NCBI GenBank assembly: GCA_016209015.1
Contig: JACQWY010000006.1
Coordinates: forward strand, 62,001 to 126,000
Reading direction: 5' to 3'
Origin: Gammaproteobacteria bacterium
GTDB taxonomy: Bacteria > Pseudomonadota > Gammaproteobacteria > Ga0077536
Length of the DNA: 64,000 nucleotides
Shown here in pieces: positions 24,748 through 33,669 of this stretch. The position numbers and the translations under genes were made by a program. The notes under the pieces were generated by a model. It made no database searches. It was not told where the DNA came from and was given only the letters and a program-made list of their open reading frames with translations. The first letter of the stretch is position 1. Each line of letters starts with the position of its first letter.

Positions 24748-27000
24748 GTGAGCCTCGAAACCGCGACCATTCTCGCAGTCGATGACAACGCGACGATCCG
24801 CCGCGCGATTGCCATGCGACTCGGCGCCCACGGCATGCGTGTGGAGACTGCCGCCGACGGCAAACAGGCCCTCGACCTCATCGAGCGGGAGGACTTCGAT
24901 CTCGTGCTGCTCGATCTGCAGATGCCCGAGATGCGGGGCGACGAAGTGCTCATTCACCTGCGCCAGAAATATTCGGAAACACAACTGCCGGTCATCATGC
25001 TGGCCGCGAGCGACGACAAGAAAGACATCAGCCGGACGCTGGAGCTCGGCGCGAACGACTACGTGACCAAACCCGGCGATCTGCCGATACTGCTCGCCCG
25101 GATCAAGAAGCAGCTCGCGCTCAAGGAGGCCGCGAACCGCCTCGAAGCCCTCACGACGTTCACGCAACAGAATCTGAAGCTCGTCGATGCGAGCACGACT
25201 TGCGACGGGCTGTCCGCCACCGCGGCCCTTCAGAAGTGGTATTCCAATCCGGAAGGCAGCAACGTCCGCAAGTACCATCTGCTCTACGACAACACGCCGA
25301 TGACCTGCTTCACGCTGAACCGCGACCTCGAGATCCTGGACGCGAACCGCTTCGGTGCCCGATTCCTCGGCTACGATTCCTCGGAGCTCCGCGGCCGCAG
25401 CATGCTCGAACTCTATGCGCCCGACACGCTCATTCAGGCCCAGGAATACCTCGAGGCCGTCTTCCAGCAATCCGACCGCATCCACCGCTGGGAAATCAAA
25501 CGTCGCAAACGCAATGGCGACGACCTCTGGATGCGCGAGACTGCGCGGGTCATCGGCGGCGGAGACGAAGCGATGATCCTCATGACCTGTGAGGACATCG
25601 ACGATACCTACAAGCTCTCGGAGAAGCTTTCCTATCACTCGGCACACGACGATCTCACGGGCCTGAACAACCGCAAGACCCTCGAGGAGCGCCTTGCCCG
25701 CGTCATCGAGAGCGCGCACAGCGAGGACACCCATCACACGCTCGCGATCATCGATCTCGATCAGTTCAAAATCATCAACGACTCCTGCGGCTACGCGGCC
25801 GGTGACGAGCTCCTCAAGCAGATTGCGCGGCTCATGCGCGACAACGTGCGCAAGCGCGACACCGTCGCCCGTATCGGCGGCGATGAATTCGCCATCCTCT
25901 TCGAGGACTGCCCGATGGCGACGGCGCGCGAGACGATCGACACGATCCGGACTGCAGTCGAAGCTTATGGTTTCGAGTGGAACGAACGGGGCTACCGGCT
26001 ATCGATCAGCGTCGGCCTGGGCGCTATCGACTCCCGGTGCGACGGCGTTGCGAGCGCGCTCAGCATGGCGGACACGGCGTGCTATGCCGCCAAGGATGCC
26101 GGTCGCAACCGCGTTCACGCCTATGTCGCGGATGACGCCAGCGTCGTGTCACGCCACGGGCAGATGCGCTGGGTGACGCGCATCAACGACGCGCTCCGCG
26201 ACGACCGGTTCGAATTGAGCCTGCAACAGATCACGCCAGTCAGCGGTGCCCACGACGGCGACCACTACGAACTCCTGATCCGCATGCGCGACGAGCGCGG
26301 GCACATCGTGATGCCCGGGGAATTCTTCCCGGCGGCCGAACGTTACAACCTGGCCGACAAGCTCGACCGCTGGGTCATCAAGAGTGCGCTCGCGTGGCTC
26401 GCTGAACAACGCCACCTCCTGGAATCACTGTACCTCTGCAGCATCAACTTGTCGGGCCAGTCCATCAATAACGAAGAAGTGCTGAGCTTCATCCTGCGCG
26501 AGATCGACGCGAGTGGGATACCGCCGTCGAAGCTCTGTTTCGAGGTGACCGAGACGGTCGCCATCGCTGACTTGATGCAGGCGACGCGGTTCATTTCGCT
26601 GCTCAAAGAGAAGGGCTGCATGTTCGCGCTCGATGATTTCGGCAGCGGCTTCTCCTCCTTCTCGTACCTGAAGGCGCTGCCTGTGGATTTCGTGAAAATC
26701 GACGGCAGCTTCGTCCGGGACATCGCCGTCGACTCCATAGACCGCGCGATGGTGCGCTCTATCAACGAAATCGGCCATGTCATGGGCAAGAAGACAATTG
26801 CGGAATTCGTCGAGGACGGGGCCATCCTCGAGATACTGAGATCGCTCGGTGTCGACTACGCCCAGGGCTACGGCATAGGCAGACCCATCCCGCTCGACCA
26901 GTTCCTGGCGGCCCGCGAACCATCTGCCGGTTCGGCGCACGGCGGCGGACCATCCTCGCCCACACCACTCAAAATGCCGCGTTCTTCGGGAACATCGTAG
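24748..27000 (+). CDS. REC-PAS-GGDEF-EAL cyclic-di-GMP regulator
   Basis: A 750-aa cytosolic signalling protein. The receiver domain (about 6-125) has Asp12-Asp13, phospho-acceptor Asp56 and Lys108. A PAS domain lies at about 180-290. The cyclase domain (about 300-460) has RIGGDEF intact, so it can bind or make c-di-GMP. The EAL domain (about 475-735) keeps ELLIRM in place of EAL, LDDFGSGFSSF and the DFVKIDGSF loop, consistent with an active phosphodiesterase. The GTG at 24748 has GGGGA nine bases upstream; a GTG at 24718 is an alternative with no such site. No cognate kinase is adjacent. Net direction of activity cannot be read from sequence. Confidence 0.88.
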   Translation: MSLETATILAVDDNATIRRAIAMRLGAHGMRVETAADGKQALDLIEREDFDLVLLDLQMPEMRGDEVLIHLRQKYSETQLPVIMLAASDDKKDISRTLELGANDYVTKPGDLPILLARIKKQLALKEAANRLEALTTFTQQNLKLVDASTTCDGLSATAALQKWYSNPEGSNVRKYHLLYDNTPMTCFTLNRDLEILDANRFGARFLGYDSSELRGRSMLELYAPDTLIQAQEYLEAVFQQSDRIHRWEIKRRKRNGDDLWMRETARVIGGGDEAMILMTCEDIDDTYKLSEKLSYHSAHDDLTGLNNRKTLEERLARVIESAHSEDTHHTLAIIDLDQFKIINDSCGYAAGDELLKQIARLMRDNVRKRDTVARIGGDEFAILFEDCPMATARETIDTIRTAVEAYGFEWNERGYRLSISVGLGAIDSRCDGVASALSMADTACYAAKDAGRNRVHAYVADDASVVSRHGQMRWVTRINDALRDDRFELSLQQITPVSGAHDGDHYELLIRMRDERGHIVMPGEFFPAAERYNLADKLDRWVIKSALAWLAEQRHLLESLYLCSINLSGQSINNEEVLSFILREIDASGIPPSKLCFEVTETVAIADLMQATRFISLLKEKGCMFALDDFGSGFSSFSYLKALPVDFVKIDGSFVRDIAVDSIDRAMVRSINEIGHVMGKKTIAEFVEDGAILEILRSLGVDYAQGYGIGRPIPLDQFLAAREPSAGSAHGGGPSSPTPLKMPRSSGTS

Positions 27001-27232
27001 CGCCGGCCCTGCCCGGACGCCGAGCAATGCCACAGCGCCGGACTATGCATGGAAGACGAACCCTCGCGGCAGGAGCCTCCTTCCGGCACCCTCGGTCGGC
27101 GACCAGCCGCATGCGCCGCGATTCACATCTCCCGATCACCGACGGTGACGCACGTCTCATCGTGTTCTGCGCCGCGTTGTCCACCGGCCCCGAGCGGGCT
27201 AGTTCTTTCTCCAGAAACAAGCGACACGGCCG
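27001..27232. other. 232-bp intergenic spacer between the GGDEF-EAL and DUF1631 genes
   Basis: I see no supported gene or RNA. Short overlapping frames on both strands are arginine- and proline-rich and have no plausible ribosome site. Separate transcription of the DUF1631 gene is possible given the length. Confidence 0.4.
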
Positions 27233-29623
27233 ATGAAAATGGACATGAACAACGGGATGGCAAGAGTATCGCGGCTGGTGCCGCAGCGATCGGTTTCCCT
27301 GCTGACCGACTGCCAGCGCCTCGTCATGGACCGGCTGCCGGTCTGTGTCGCCGTGGTGCTCGACAAGGTCGACGACGCGTTCTTCGACCTCGCGAACAAA
27401 GCGGACAGTTCGCAGCGCCAATCGTTGTTCTTCGATGCGATGCGCGAGCTGCGCCTCAAACGACAGGCCATGACGTCCGCGTTCATCGCGAGCATCAAAG
27501 CCGAATACGACGAAGCAGTGAACCGCCGCGTGACGGCGCCTTCGACGGCGTCAGAAGTCGGCGGCCTCGAACTGAGCCTGGTCGACCCCGACGACGTCGA
27601 GGAGAGTCTCGCCATCACGAATTTCGTCGAGAGCCTGAAGTTCCGCTGCAAGCAGGAACTCTTTGCGCTCGACATCCGCATTGGTCACCTCCTGAGCGAT
27701 CCTGATCGAACGAACATCCACAATCCGTTCGGGCCGCAAGTGATCGGCGAGGCGTTCAAGCAGGCTTGCAAGATCCTGGAATCAGGCATCGAACCCCGTC
27801 TTACGATGTACAAGATGCTCGAAAAAATCGCGGGCGCCGACATCCATGGCATCTACCGCGACCTCAACCAGTCCCTGATCGCTCAGGATGTGCTGCCGAA
27901 ACTCACACCGACGTTCCATCGTGGCGGTGGCGACACCGGGGGTGCCCGCACCCGGGTCATCATCGAAACGGACGGCACTCGCGAAGAGGCGGTTGGTGAA
28001 GACGTGTTCTCCACCCTCCAGCGACTCATGACCCCCGGGGGCACCTCACGCCCCGGCGGCGTCGGCGTCGCGTCGGGAGGCGCGGGCGTACCGGGTGGCT
28101 TTGGAATGGGCGCGGTCCCTGGGATGGGCGGCGCCTTCGCGGCCGGCGGTGCTGCGGGAGATATGGTCGGAGGAGGCCTCGGCAGCGGCGCTCCGCTCGC
28201 CACGGCGGCGTTCATCGGGGCATTGAACCGCCTCCAGCACGGGGACCTCAGCGTGCTCCCGGAAGCGATCGCCGTTTCTGCCGGCACGCAAATCGCGAGC
28301 GGCCAGTCCAACGTTCTGAGCACGCTGCGGACGAGCGGCGCCATCGGCGCTTTGAACCAGACCGACGGACTCACGCTTGACGTCGTATCGATCCTCTTCG
28401 ATTACATCCTCGACGACCCCGCCATACCGGACGGCATGAAGGCGCTGATCGGCCGCCTGCAAATTCCGCTGCTCAAGGTCGCACTCGCTGATAAAGCGCT
28501 GTTCTCGAAGAAGAACCACCCGGCGCGCCGTCTGCTCGATACGCTGGCGGCAGCCGCAGTCGGCTGGAGCCCGGGGATGGCCTCCCCCGATCCGCTCTAC
28601 GACAAGGTCGAGTCAATCGTTCATCGCATCATCGCGGATTACGACCAGGACGTCGGCATCTTCGAAGCCGTGCTGTCCGACTTCGAATTCTTCCTGGCGG
28701 GATATGACCGGGAAACACAGCAGCGCGCGGAAATTTCGGCCAAGTCACTGCAGACCAAAGAGAAAGTCGTAGTCGCCAAGCTCGCCGTGGACGACGCGGT
28801 GAAAGCGCGCCTCGCGGGCCGCGATGTGCGCGATTTCGTCCGCGCGTTCATTTCGGACTATTGGCGCCAGCTCCTAATCATTACGCACGTCGAAGCCGGG
28901 CCGGATTCGGAAGCATGGCAGACCCAGCTCGGTGTGATCGACGACCTAGTCTGGTCGGTGCAGCCGAAGACGACGCCGGTCGAGCGCAAGCAACTCACCG
29001 ACAAGCTGCCCCAACTTCTGAAGCACATCAAGAACGGCATGCGTACGCTCGACATGCATCCTTCAGACTGCTCGAAGTTCCTCACCATGCTCGCGAGCGT
29101 GCATGTTGTGTCGGTGAAGCAGGTCGAGGAAGCGAGCCTCGCCGAGCGCAAACTCGTCGCCGCTGAGCAGGCCGAAACAGCGGCCGCAGTGCAGGCGCAG
29201 GACGAGGAAGCGTTCGTCAGGAAAGCTCTGGAGCGGCTGTTCGACCGCAAGTCCATCGACCCGGTGGAGCTCGACATCGACCTTTCCGCCTTCGAACCTG
29301 CCGCAACACCGGAAGTCACCGACGAGGAGCCCGTAACTGACGAGTTCCTGGAGGCCGTCATGGAGCTCGATCTTGGCGATTGGGTGGAATTCACAATGGA
29401 AGATACGTCTATCGTCCGGGCGCGATTCACCTGGATCAGCCCCGCCACGGGCCGCTATTTGTTCACTACCCGCCAGGGCCACAAGGCACTGGACCTCACC
29501 ATGACCGGACTGACCGATCACTTCCGGGCGGGTACCGCGAGGCGGATCGAGTCCCAGCCCGACCCGATATTCGACCGCGCCATCGGGGAGCTGATGGACC
29601 GTCTGGAGCACGAAGGCGGCTGA
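27233..29623 (+). CDS. DUF1631 family protein
   Basis: A 796-aa protein of the DUF1631 family, recognisable from CQRLVMDRLPVCVAVVLDKVDDAFFDLANKA at the start (quoted in part: LVMDRLPVCVAVVLD) and from QLLIITHVEAGPDSEAW and TVVWSV-like DLVWSVQPK segments later. A glycine-rich stretch lies at about 270-315. The last 90 residues (LGDWVEFTMEDTSI...RYLFTTRQG) form a small beta-rich domain resembling PilZ, but I do not see the RxxxR motif needed for c-di-GMP binding. Family members are sometimes mislabelled thymidine phosphorylase. Function is unknown. Position between a c-di-GMP enzyme and a c-di-GMP riboswitch suggests the same network. Confidence 0.82.
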   Translation: MKMDMNNGMARVSRLVPQRSVSLLTDCQRLVMDRLPVCVAVVLDKVDDAFFDLANKADSSQRQSLFFDAMRELRLKRQAMTSAFIASIKAEYDEAVNRRVTAPSTASEVGGLELSLVDPDDVEESLAITNFVESLKFRCKQELFALDIRIGHLLSDPDRTNIHNPFGPQVIGEAFKQACKILESGIEPRLTMYKMLEKIAGADIHGIYRDLNQSLIAQDVLPKLTPTFHRGGGDTGGARTRVIIETDGTREEAVGEDVFSTLQRLMTPGGTSRPGGVGVASGGAGVPGGFGMGAVPGMGGAFAAGGAAGDMVGGGLGSGAPLATAAFIGALNRLQHGDLSVLPEAIAVSAGTQIASGQSNVLSTLRTSGAIGALNQTDGLTLDVVSILFDYILDDPAIPDGMKALIGRLQIPLLKVALADKALFSKKNHPARRLLDTLAAAAVGWSPGMASPDPLYDKVESIVHRIIADYDQDVGIFEAVLSDFEFFLAGYDRETQQRAEISAKSLQTKEKVVVAKLAVDDAVKARLAGRDVRDFVRAFISDYWRQLLIITHVEAGPDSEAWQTQLGVIDDLVWSVQPKTTPVERKQLTDKLPQLLKHIKNGMRTLDMHPSDCSKFLTMLASVHVVSVKQVEEASLAERKLVAAEQAETAAAVQAQDEEAFVRKALERLFDRKSIDPVELDIDLSAFEPAATPEVTDEEPVTDEFLEAVMELDLGDWVEFTMEDTSIVRARFTWISPATGRYLFTTRQGHKALDLTMTGLTDHFRAGTARRIESQPDPIFDRAIGELMDRLEHEGG

Positions 29624-29910
29624 GGCTTAACGTCCCTCCGACGTCGCACCACAGAACCGTCCCGGTTCAACTGCCGGGTAGGGGAAATTCCCTCATTGGG
29701 TCAAAGTTGCAAGCGCTCTGGCCGGACCAGTCGCGCCATGCCAGAATTGCCTCGCGGGACTGAGAACTCCTCCGCAACTTTGCGGATCTTGTAATGCAAC
29801 TGTTACACGGAAATCGATAGACTCGGCCCCACGATACCAAGGGATCTGCCTGCGATGTCGCGAAGGAACGCGCTAGCAAGGACAAGCAGGTAGTAGGGTC
29901 TGTTGAAGGT
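29624..29910. other. Intergenic region upstream of the riboswitch
   Basis: About 290 bp with no supported gene and visibly lower GC than the coding sequence. It must contain the promoter of the riboswitch-PEP-CTERM transcript. AT-richer patches occur around 29780-29820, but I cannot point to a convincing -35/-10 pair. Confidence 0.45.
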
Positions 29911-29990
29911 CGTCGACAAAGCCACACCTGTCGCGAGACAGGGCCGGAAAGCCGCGGATCTGGGAACATTTTCAGATGGCCGGGTTGCCA
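29911..29990 (+). ncRNA. Cyclic di-GMP-I (GEMM-I) riboswitch aptamer
   Basis: The order of elements matches the class I c-di-GMP riboswitch. ACAAAGCCACA leads into a 6-bp stem (29927-29932 with 29937-29942) capped by the GNRA tetraloop GCGA. GCCGGAAAGCC (29943-29953) follows, with A29948 at the position that intercalates in the ligand. Then comes a second hairpin (GCGGATCT...AGAT) ending in GGCCGGGTTGCC (29978-29989), which contains the conserved tetraloop-receptor/ligand strand. By alignment to my memory of the Vc2 aptamer, the ligand-contacting G20 is kept (G29921), and the adjacent G21-C46 pair is replaced by C29922-G29947, a compensatory change. It lies 70 bases before a PEP-CTERM gene. 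Confidence 0.8.
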
Positions 29991-30004
29991 ATTCGAGCTT
30001 TAGC

Positions 30005-30019
30005 ACCTGGAAATCAGGT
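30005..30019 (+). promoter_or_regulatory. Possible expression-platform hairpin of the riboswitch
   Basis: ACCTG pairs with CAGGT around a 5-nt loop, followed by an AT-rich stretch (30020-30034). The same ACCTG occurs in the aptamer at 29926-29930, so CAGGT could choose between the two partners. The downstream U-run is imperfect, so termination is uncertain. Confidence 0.35.
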
Positions 30020-30059
30020 TCTAATAATTTTGGCTTCGCTTTCTATAAGGATCAGGCTT

Positions 30060-30779
30060 ATGAAGAAATCACCGGCTAAACAACGCTTTCTTGCAGCGGC
30101 GCTCGCCGGCGCTTCGTTGCTGGTTGCTGGCGCGAATGCGTCTGCGGCCGGCGTCAGCGTAACTGCCTTGAGCGACGTGTTCGGCTTGTTCAATGCTCAA
30201 CCGTTCGACACTTCGACCAATACGCTCGCCTTCATTCCGGAGACGGCACCGGGTGGTTTCCCGGGCGCCACCGTGTTCGAAGCGGCCTCAGTGGCTGGCC
30301 TCGGAAGTCTCGGATCGCTGGGTGTGGTGTACGACACGGTGTCGGTCACGTTCACGGCCGACCCTGGAATGAAAATCACGACGGTCGGCTTTTTCGAGAA
30401 GGGCGGCTACGTTCGCCAGGGCGACAGCGCGGCCACCTATGCCGGCGGTTCGATCGTCGTCAATGGTGGAACCCCGACGACGTTCGTTCCGGTTCCGATC
30501 GGGACGAATGCTCAGGGGACCGCTGGCGTGACGGACTGGGATGTTGGTCTCACGAATCCGGTCGGGTTCGTCGTGAACGGCGATACTGCGACGGTCGTTA
30601 TAACGAACATTCTCGCAGCCATCACCGCCCCCGGCAGTCAGGACGTCGCGCTGATTTGGAAGAATCTGGCCGCGCTCCGCGTCGAAGTGGCTCCGGTTCC
30701 GCTGCCGCCGGCGCTGTGGATGTTGGGTTCTGCGCTCGTGGGTCTCGTCACCGTCGGTCGCCGCAAGGCGGAAGGCTGA
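30060..30779 (+). CDS. PEP-CTERM sorting domain protein
   Basis: A 239-aa exported protein. A Sec signal peptide (KKSPAKQRF then a hydrophobic core, cleavage near ANASAA) precedes a beta-rich extracellular domain. The C-terminus has the PEP-CTERM arrangement: VPLPPALW, a hydrophobic helix, then RRKAEG. Such proteins are processed by an exosortase (EpsH/XrtA type) and displayed or secreted, often with exopolysaccharide. No exosortase gene is in the window. AAGGA lies nine bases before the ATG at 30060, so the longer frame from 29976, which would run through the aptamer, is rejected. The riboswitch in its leader implies control by c-di-GMP. Confidence 0.9.
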   Translation: MKKSPAKQRFLAAALAGASLLVAGANASAAGVSVTALSDVFGLFNAQPFDTSTNTLAFIPETAPGGFPGATVFEAASVAGLGSLGSLGVVYDTVSVTFTADPGMKITTVGFFEKGGYVRQGDSAATYAGGSIVVNGGTPTTFVPVPIGTNAQGTAGVTDWDVGLTNPVGFVVNGDTATVVITNILAAITAPGSQDVALIWKNLAALRVEVAPVPLPPALWMLGSALVGLVTVGRRKAEG

Positions 30780-30830
30780 GAATCATTTGACCTAGGGACG
30801 CTGCTCGGGCCGACGGATCGGCCAACAGGA

Positions 30831-30861
30831 GAAAGCCCGGCACCAGCCGGGCTTTCTTTTT
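30831..30861 (+). terminator. Rho-independent terminator after the PEP-CTERM gene
   Basis: A perfect 11-bp stem (GAAAGCCCGGC with GCCGGGCTTTC, loop ACCA) is followed by TTTTT. It closes the riboswitch transcript. Confidence 0.93.
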
Positions 30862-30952
30862 GCCCGCGAATGTCCGGGCATTGCCCTCCTCTTCATCTTG
30901 GCTGTCCCCTGCGTTTCGCCGATTATGCTCAGATGTGCCGAGAAACCGTCGG

Positions 30953-31756
30953 ATGAGGTCCTTCGATACCGCCGTACCCGTTGAGGCTCGGGCGATTTGC
31001 GCCGAGTTCCAGGGCCGTCAGGTCCTGCGGGACGTTTCACTGAGCGTCGGCCGCCGGGAGATATTCGCCATCATCGGACCCAGCGGCTCCGGGAAGACGA
31101 CACTGCTCAGACACCTGCTCGGTCTTGCGCGGCCTCGGCAGGGCAGCGCCTTCGTTTTCGGGCATCCCGTTGCGGAGTTGTCCCGCCATGAACTCGCGGG
31201 CCTGCGGCGTCGCATCGGCGTCGCCTTCCAGGGAGGAGCGCTCCTGAATTCGCTTTCGGTGGTTCAGAATATCGAGTTACCGCTGAAGCAGCACACTCGC
31301 CTCGACGCCGCAACCATTCGCATCATGACTCATATCAAGCTCGAACTGCTGGGCCTGCTCGACATCGATGCGCTCATGCCGGCGCAACTATCGGGGGGAA
31401 TGTTGAAGCGTGCGAGTCTCGCGCGTGCCGTAATCATGGATCCGGAGCTCTTGTTCGTCGATGAACCGTCCTCAGGACTCGATCCGGTCAACGCGGCGGC
31501 GCTCGACGACTTATTGGTCGAGCTACGCGACAGTCTCGGCATGACCATCGTGGTCATCACGCACGCCATGGAGACCGCGCTCAACATCGCTGACAAGATT
31601 CTGTTGCTCGACAGCGGCGAGGTCGTGACGGTCGGCACGCCGACCGAGCTGCTGCAGAGCAGGGATGCGCGCGTCCAGAGCATGTTGCAGAGGCGCCCCG
31701 TGCGCGCCGGCTCGGCCGCCGACGACTATCTCAATCGTCTCACCGCGGGGACCTGA
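30953..31756 (+). CDS. mlaF: Mla-type ABC transporter ATP-binding protein
   Basis: A 267-aa ABC ATPase: Walker A GPSGSGKTT, Q-loop in VAFQGGALLNSLSV, signature LSGGMLKRASLARA, Walker B LLFVDEPSSGLDP and switch His in ITHAMET. LSGGM and the FQ-GGALL-type Q-loop are typical of MlaF/Ttg2A. With MlaE and MlaD it moves phospholipids between the inner and outer membranes. The ATG at 30953 is chosen because it starts just before the first ABC strand. The ribosome site is weak, and the longer frame overlaps the terminator. Confidence 0.9.
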   Translation: MRSFDTAVPVEARAICAEFQGRQVLRDVSLSVGRREIFAIIGPSGSGKTTLLRHLLGLARPRQGSAFVFGHPVAELSRHELAGLRRRIGVAFQGGALLNSLSVVQNIELPLKQHTRLDAATIRIMTHIKLELLGLLDIDALMPAQLSGGMLKRASLARAVIMDPELLFVDEPSSGLDPVNAAALDDLLVELRDSLGMTIVVITHAMETALNIADKILLLDSGEVVTVGTPTELLQSRDARVQSMLQRRPVRAGSAADDYLNRLTAGT

Positions 31757-31765
31757 GCAGCGACG

Positions 31766-32563
31766 ATGCGCGGCGGCCATCTCCCAACTCACCGTCTCGG
31801 CCGGATCGGCCTCGACATCCTGGCCGGCACCGGCCGCATGGGGATCCTCCTCGTCCAGATCGTCCGGCCGGCGCCGACTACGCCCCATGGGCTCGCCCGG
31901 CTCCTGCATCAGCTCCGGTTCGTAGGCTCGCGCTCCATGCTCGTCATCAACGTGGCGGCGCTCTTCGTGGGTATGGTGCTAGCGCTGCAGTTCCACGACA
32001 CACTCGTCCGCTTCGGCTCGATTACTCTCCTCGGCTCCGCGGTCGGACTGTCCTTGGTCCGCGAACTCGCGCCCGTGCTCACGGCGCTCATCGTCATCGG
32101 GCGTGCCGGCTCGGCAGTCTGCGCAGAGATGGCGATCATGCGCACGGACAGCCAGATCGATGCGCTGGAGTGCATGGCGATCGACGCACGGCGTTATCTG
32201 CTATGGCCCAGGTTCATGGCGTTCCTGATTGCCGTGCCTCTATTGACCGCAATGTTCGACGTCGTCGGCATCGTCGGCGGCTACTGTGTGGCGACAGCCA
32301 ATTTCGACCTGGGCGCCGCCACGTATTTCACCGGCATCACAGAGAACATGACCGGGCACGATCTGCAGATGGGTATCGTGAAATCGGCGTGCTTCGGCGC
32401 GCTGAGCGCCTGGATCTGCCTCGGGCAAGGTTTCCTCATTCATCGTGGTCCGCTGGCCTACAGCGGTTCAGAAGGCGTGAGCCAGACGACGACGAGCGCC
32501 GTGGTGACCTCCTCGCTCGTCGTACTGTTCGCGGACTATATCCTCAGCTCGCTCATGCTTTAG
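31766..32563 (+). CDS. mlaE: Mla-type ABC transporter permease
   Basis: A 265-aa permease of the MlaE family with five to six hydrophobic helices. Typical stretches are FVGMVLALQFHDTLVRFG, LVRELAPVLTALIVIGRAGSAVCAEMA (quoted in part) and the short EQIDAL-like SQIDALECMAIDARRYL cytoplasmic helix that docks onto MlaF. It lies 9 bp behind mlaF and 9 bp before mlaD, so the genes form one operon. Confidence 0.9.
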   Translation: MRGGHLPTHRLGRIGLDILAGTGRMGILLVQIVRPAPTTPHGLARLLHQLRFVGSRSMLVINVAALFVGMVLALQFHDTLVRFGSITLLGSAVGLSLVRELAPVLTALIVIGRAGSAVCAEMAIMRTDSQIDALECMAIDARRYLLWPRFMAFLIAVPLLTAMFDVVGIVGGYCVATANFDLGAATYFTGITENMTGHDLQMGIVKSACFGALSAWICLGQGFLIHRGPLAYSGSEGVSQTTTSAVVTSSLVVLFADYILSSLML

Positions 32564-32572
32564 GATGCACGC

Positions 32573-33034
32573 ATGAAGGAAGACCGGACCGAACTCGCGG
32601 TGGGCACGTTCATGCTGCTCGGAATTGCCTGCCTGTGCTATCTGGCGTTCAAGCTCGGTGACGTTTCCCATTGGACGCACGATCGCCTCCAGCTCGTCGC
32701 CCGCTTCGCGTCCAGCTCCGGTCTCCGGGAGGGCGCGAACGTGGAGGTCGGCGGAGTACGGGTCGGCACCGTGAGCCGCATTGCACTCGATCACCAGAGT
32801 TACGAATCTGTGGTGGAGATGTCTCTCGATCCCGGGCTGCGCCTGCAGGACGACGCGATCGCCTCGATTCGCACGGCGGGGATCATCGGCGACAAATTCG
32901 TGAAGATCTCTCCAGGCGGTTCGGAGCAACTCCTCAGCTCCGGCGGCACGATCGTCGAGACCGAATCTTCGATCAGTCTCGAGGAATTGATCAGCAAGTA
33001 CATCTTCGACGGCGGCGGGGCAGCAAAGAAGTGA
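32573..33034 (+). CDS. mlaD: MCE-domain phospholipid transporter subunit
   Basis: A 153-aa protein with one N-terminal membrane anchor (TFMLLGIACLCYLAFKLG) and a single MCE domain: ARFASSSGLREGANVEVGGVRVG, later DAIASIRTAGIIGDKFVKISPGG (both quoted in part of the motif). It should form a hexameric ring on MlaE in the periplasm. The C-terminus ISLEELISKYIF is the usual helix that closes the hydrophobic pore. Its stop overlaps the next start (GTGA). Confidence 0.9.
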   Translation: MKEDRTELAVGTFMLLGIACLCYLAFKLGDVSHWTHDRLQLVARFASSSGLREGANVEVGGVRVGTVSRIALDHQSYESVVEMSLDPGLRLQDDAIASIRTAGIIGDKFVKISPGGSEQLLSSGGTIVETESSISLEELISKYIFDGGGAAKK

Positions 33035-33666
33035 ATGCTTCGTTCGCGGCCGCCCGCCGCATTTTCCTCGTCGCCTGTCTGCTGCCCGGGATCGTCTTCC
33101 TCAATCCCCATGAAGCCCGAGCCGCCGGATCACCCAAGGCGGAACTATCGAGTTCGGTCGACGAGGTGATACGCGTCCTCTCCGACAAATCGGCTGACGA
33201 CGAATCGAAGCGCCGCCGCGTCGTTGCGCTCGTCGACACGCGCTTCGATTTCCGCGAAATGACGAAACGTGTCCTCGCGACGAACTGGCGCTCGGCGAAC
33301 AAGGAGCAACGGCGCGCCATCACGAAGCTGTTCCGCGAACTGCTCTCGAATACCTACTGGCGGCGGATGGCGGGCTACAAGGGCGAGCAGGTCGGCTACA
33401 CCGGCGAAGCGATTCGGAACGATGTCTACGCGACGGTCAATACCGCGATCGCGACCCCGAACGGGCCGATACCCGTCGACTACAAGCTCCACCTCAAGAA
33501 GAAGAAAGACAAGTGGCTGGTTTATGACGTCGTCATCGAGCAAGTCAGCCTGGTGCGGAACTACCGCGGTGAGTTCTACGACATCGTCAAGAACAAGGGC
33601 ATCGACGGTCTCATCGTCGAACTCGAAAAGAAAGTCGGTCAGACAGGTGCTGTGCCGTCGAAATGA
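33031..33666 (+). CDS. mlaC: MlaC-like periplasmic phospholipid carrier, copy 1
   Basis: A 211-aa protein with a signal peptide (cleavage near HEARAA) and a Tol-Tol-Ttg2/MlaC domain marked by RRRVVALVDTRFDFREMTKRVLATNW (in part) and FRELLSNTYWRRM. MlaC shuttles phospholipid between the MlaD ring and the outer-membrane lipoprotein MlaA. The GTG start at 33031 overlaps the mlaD stop, a common arrangement for this gene. The nearby ATG is out of frame. It converges tail-to-tail, only 3 bp apart, with a second mlaC. Confidence 0.87.
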   Translation: MNASFAAARRIFLVACLLPGIVFLNPHEARAAGSPKAELSSSVDEVIRVLSDKSADDESKRRRVVALVDTRFDFREMTKRVLATNWRSANKEQRRAITKLFRELLSNTYWRRMAGYKGEQVGYTGEAIRNDVYATVNTAIATPNGPIPVDYKLHLKKKKDKWLVYDVVIEQVSLVRNYRGEFYDIVKNKGIDGLIVELEKKVGQTGAVPSK

Positions 33667-33669
33667 GTA

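Noticed and set aside
29911-29990. Reading the aptamer as a cGAMP-selective GEMM variant
   Set aside because: Careful alignment places G29921 at the discriminating position 20, where cGAMP-type variants carry A.
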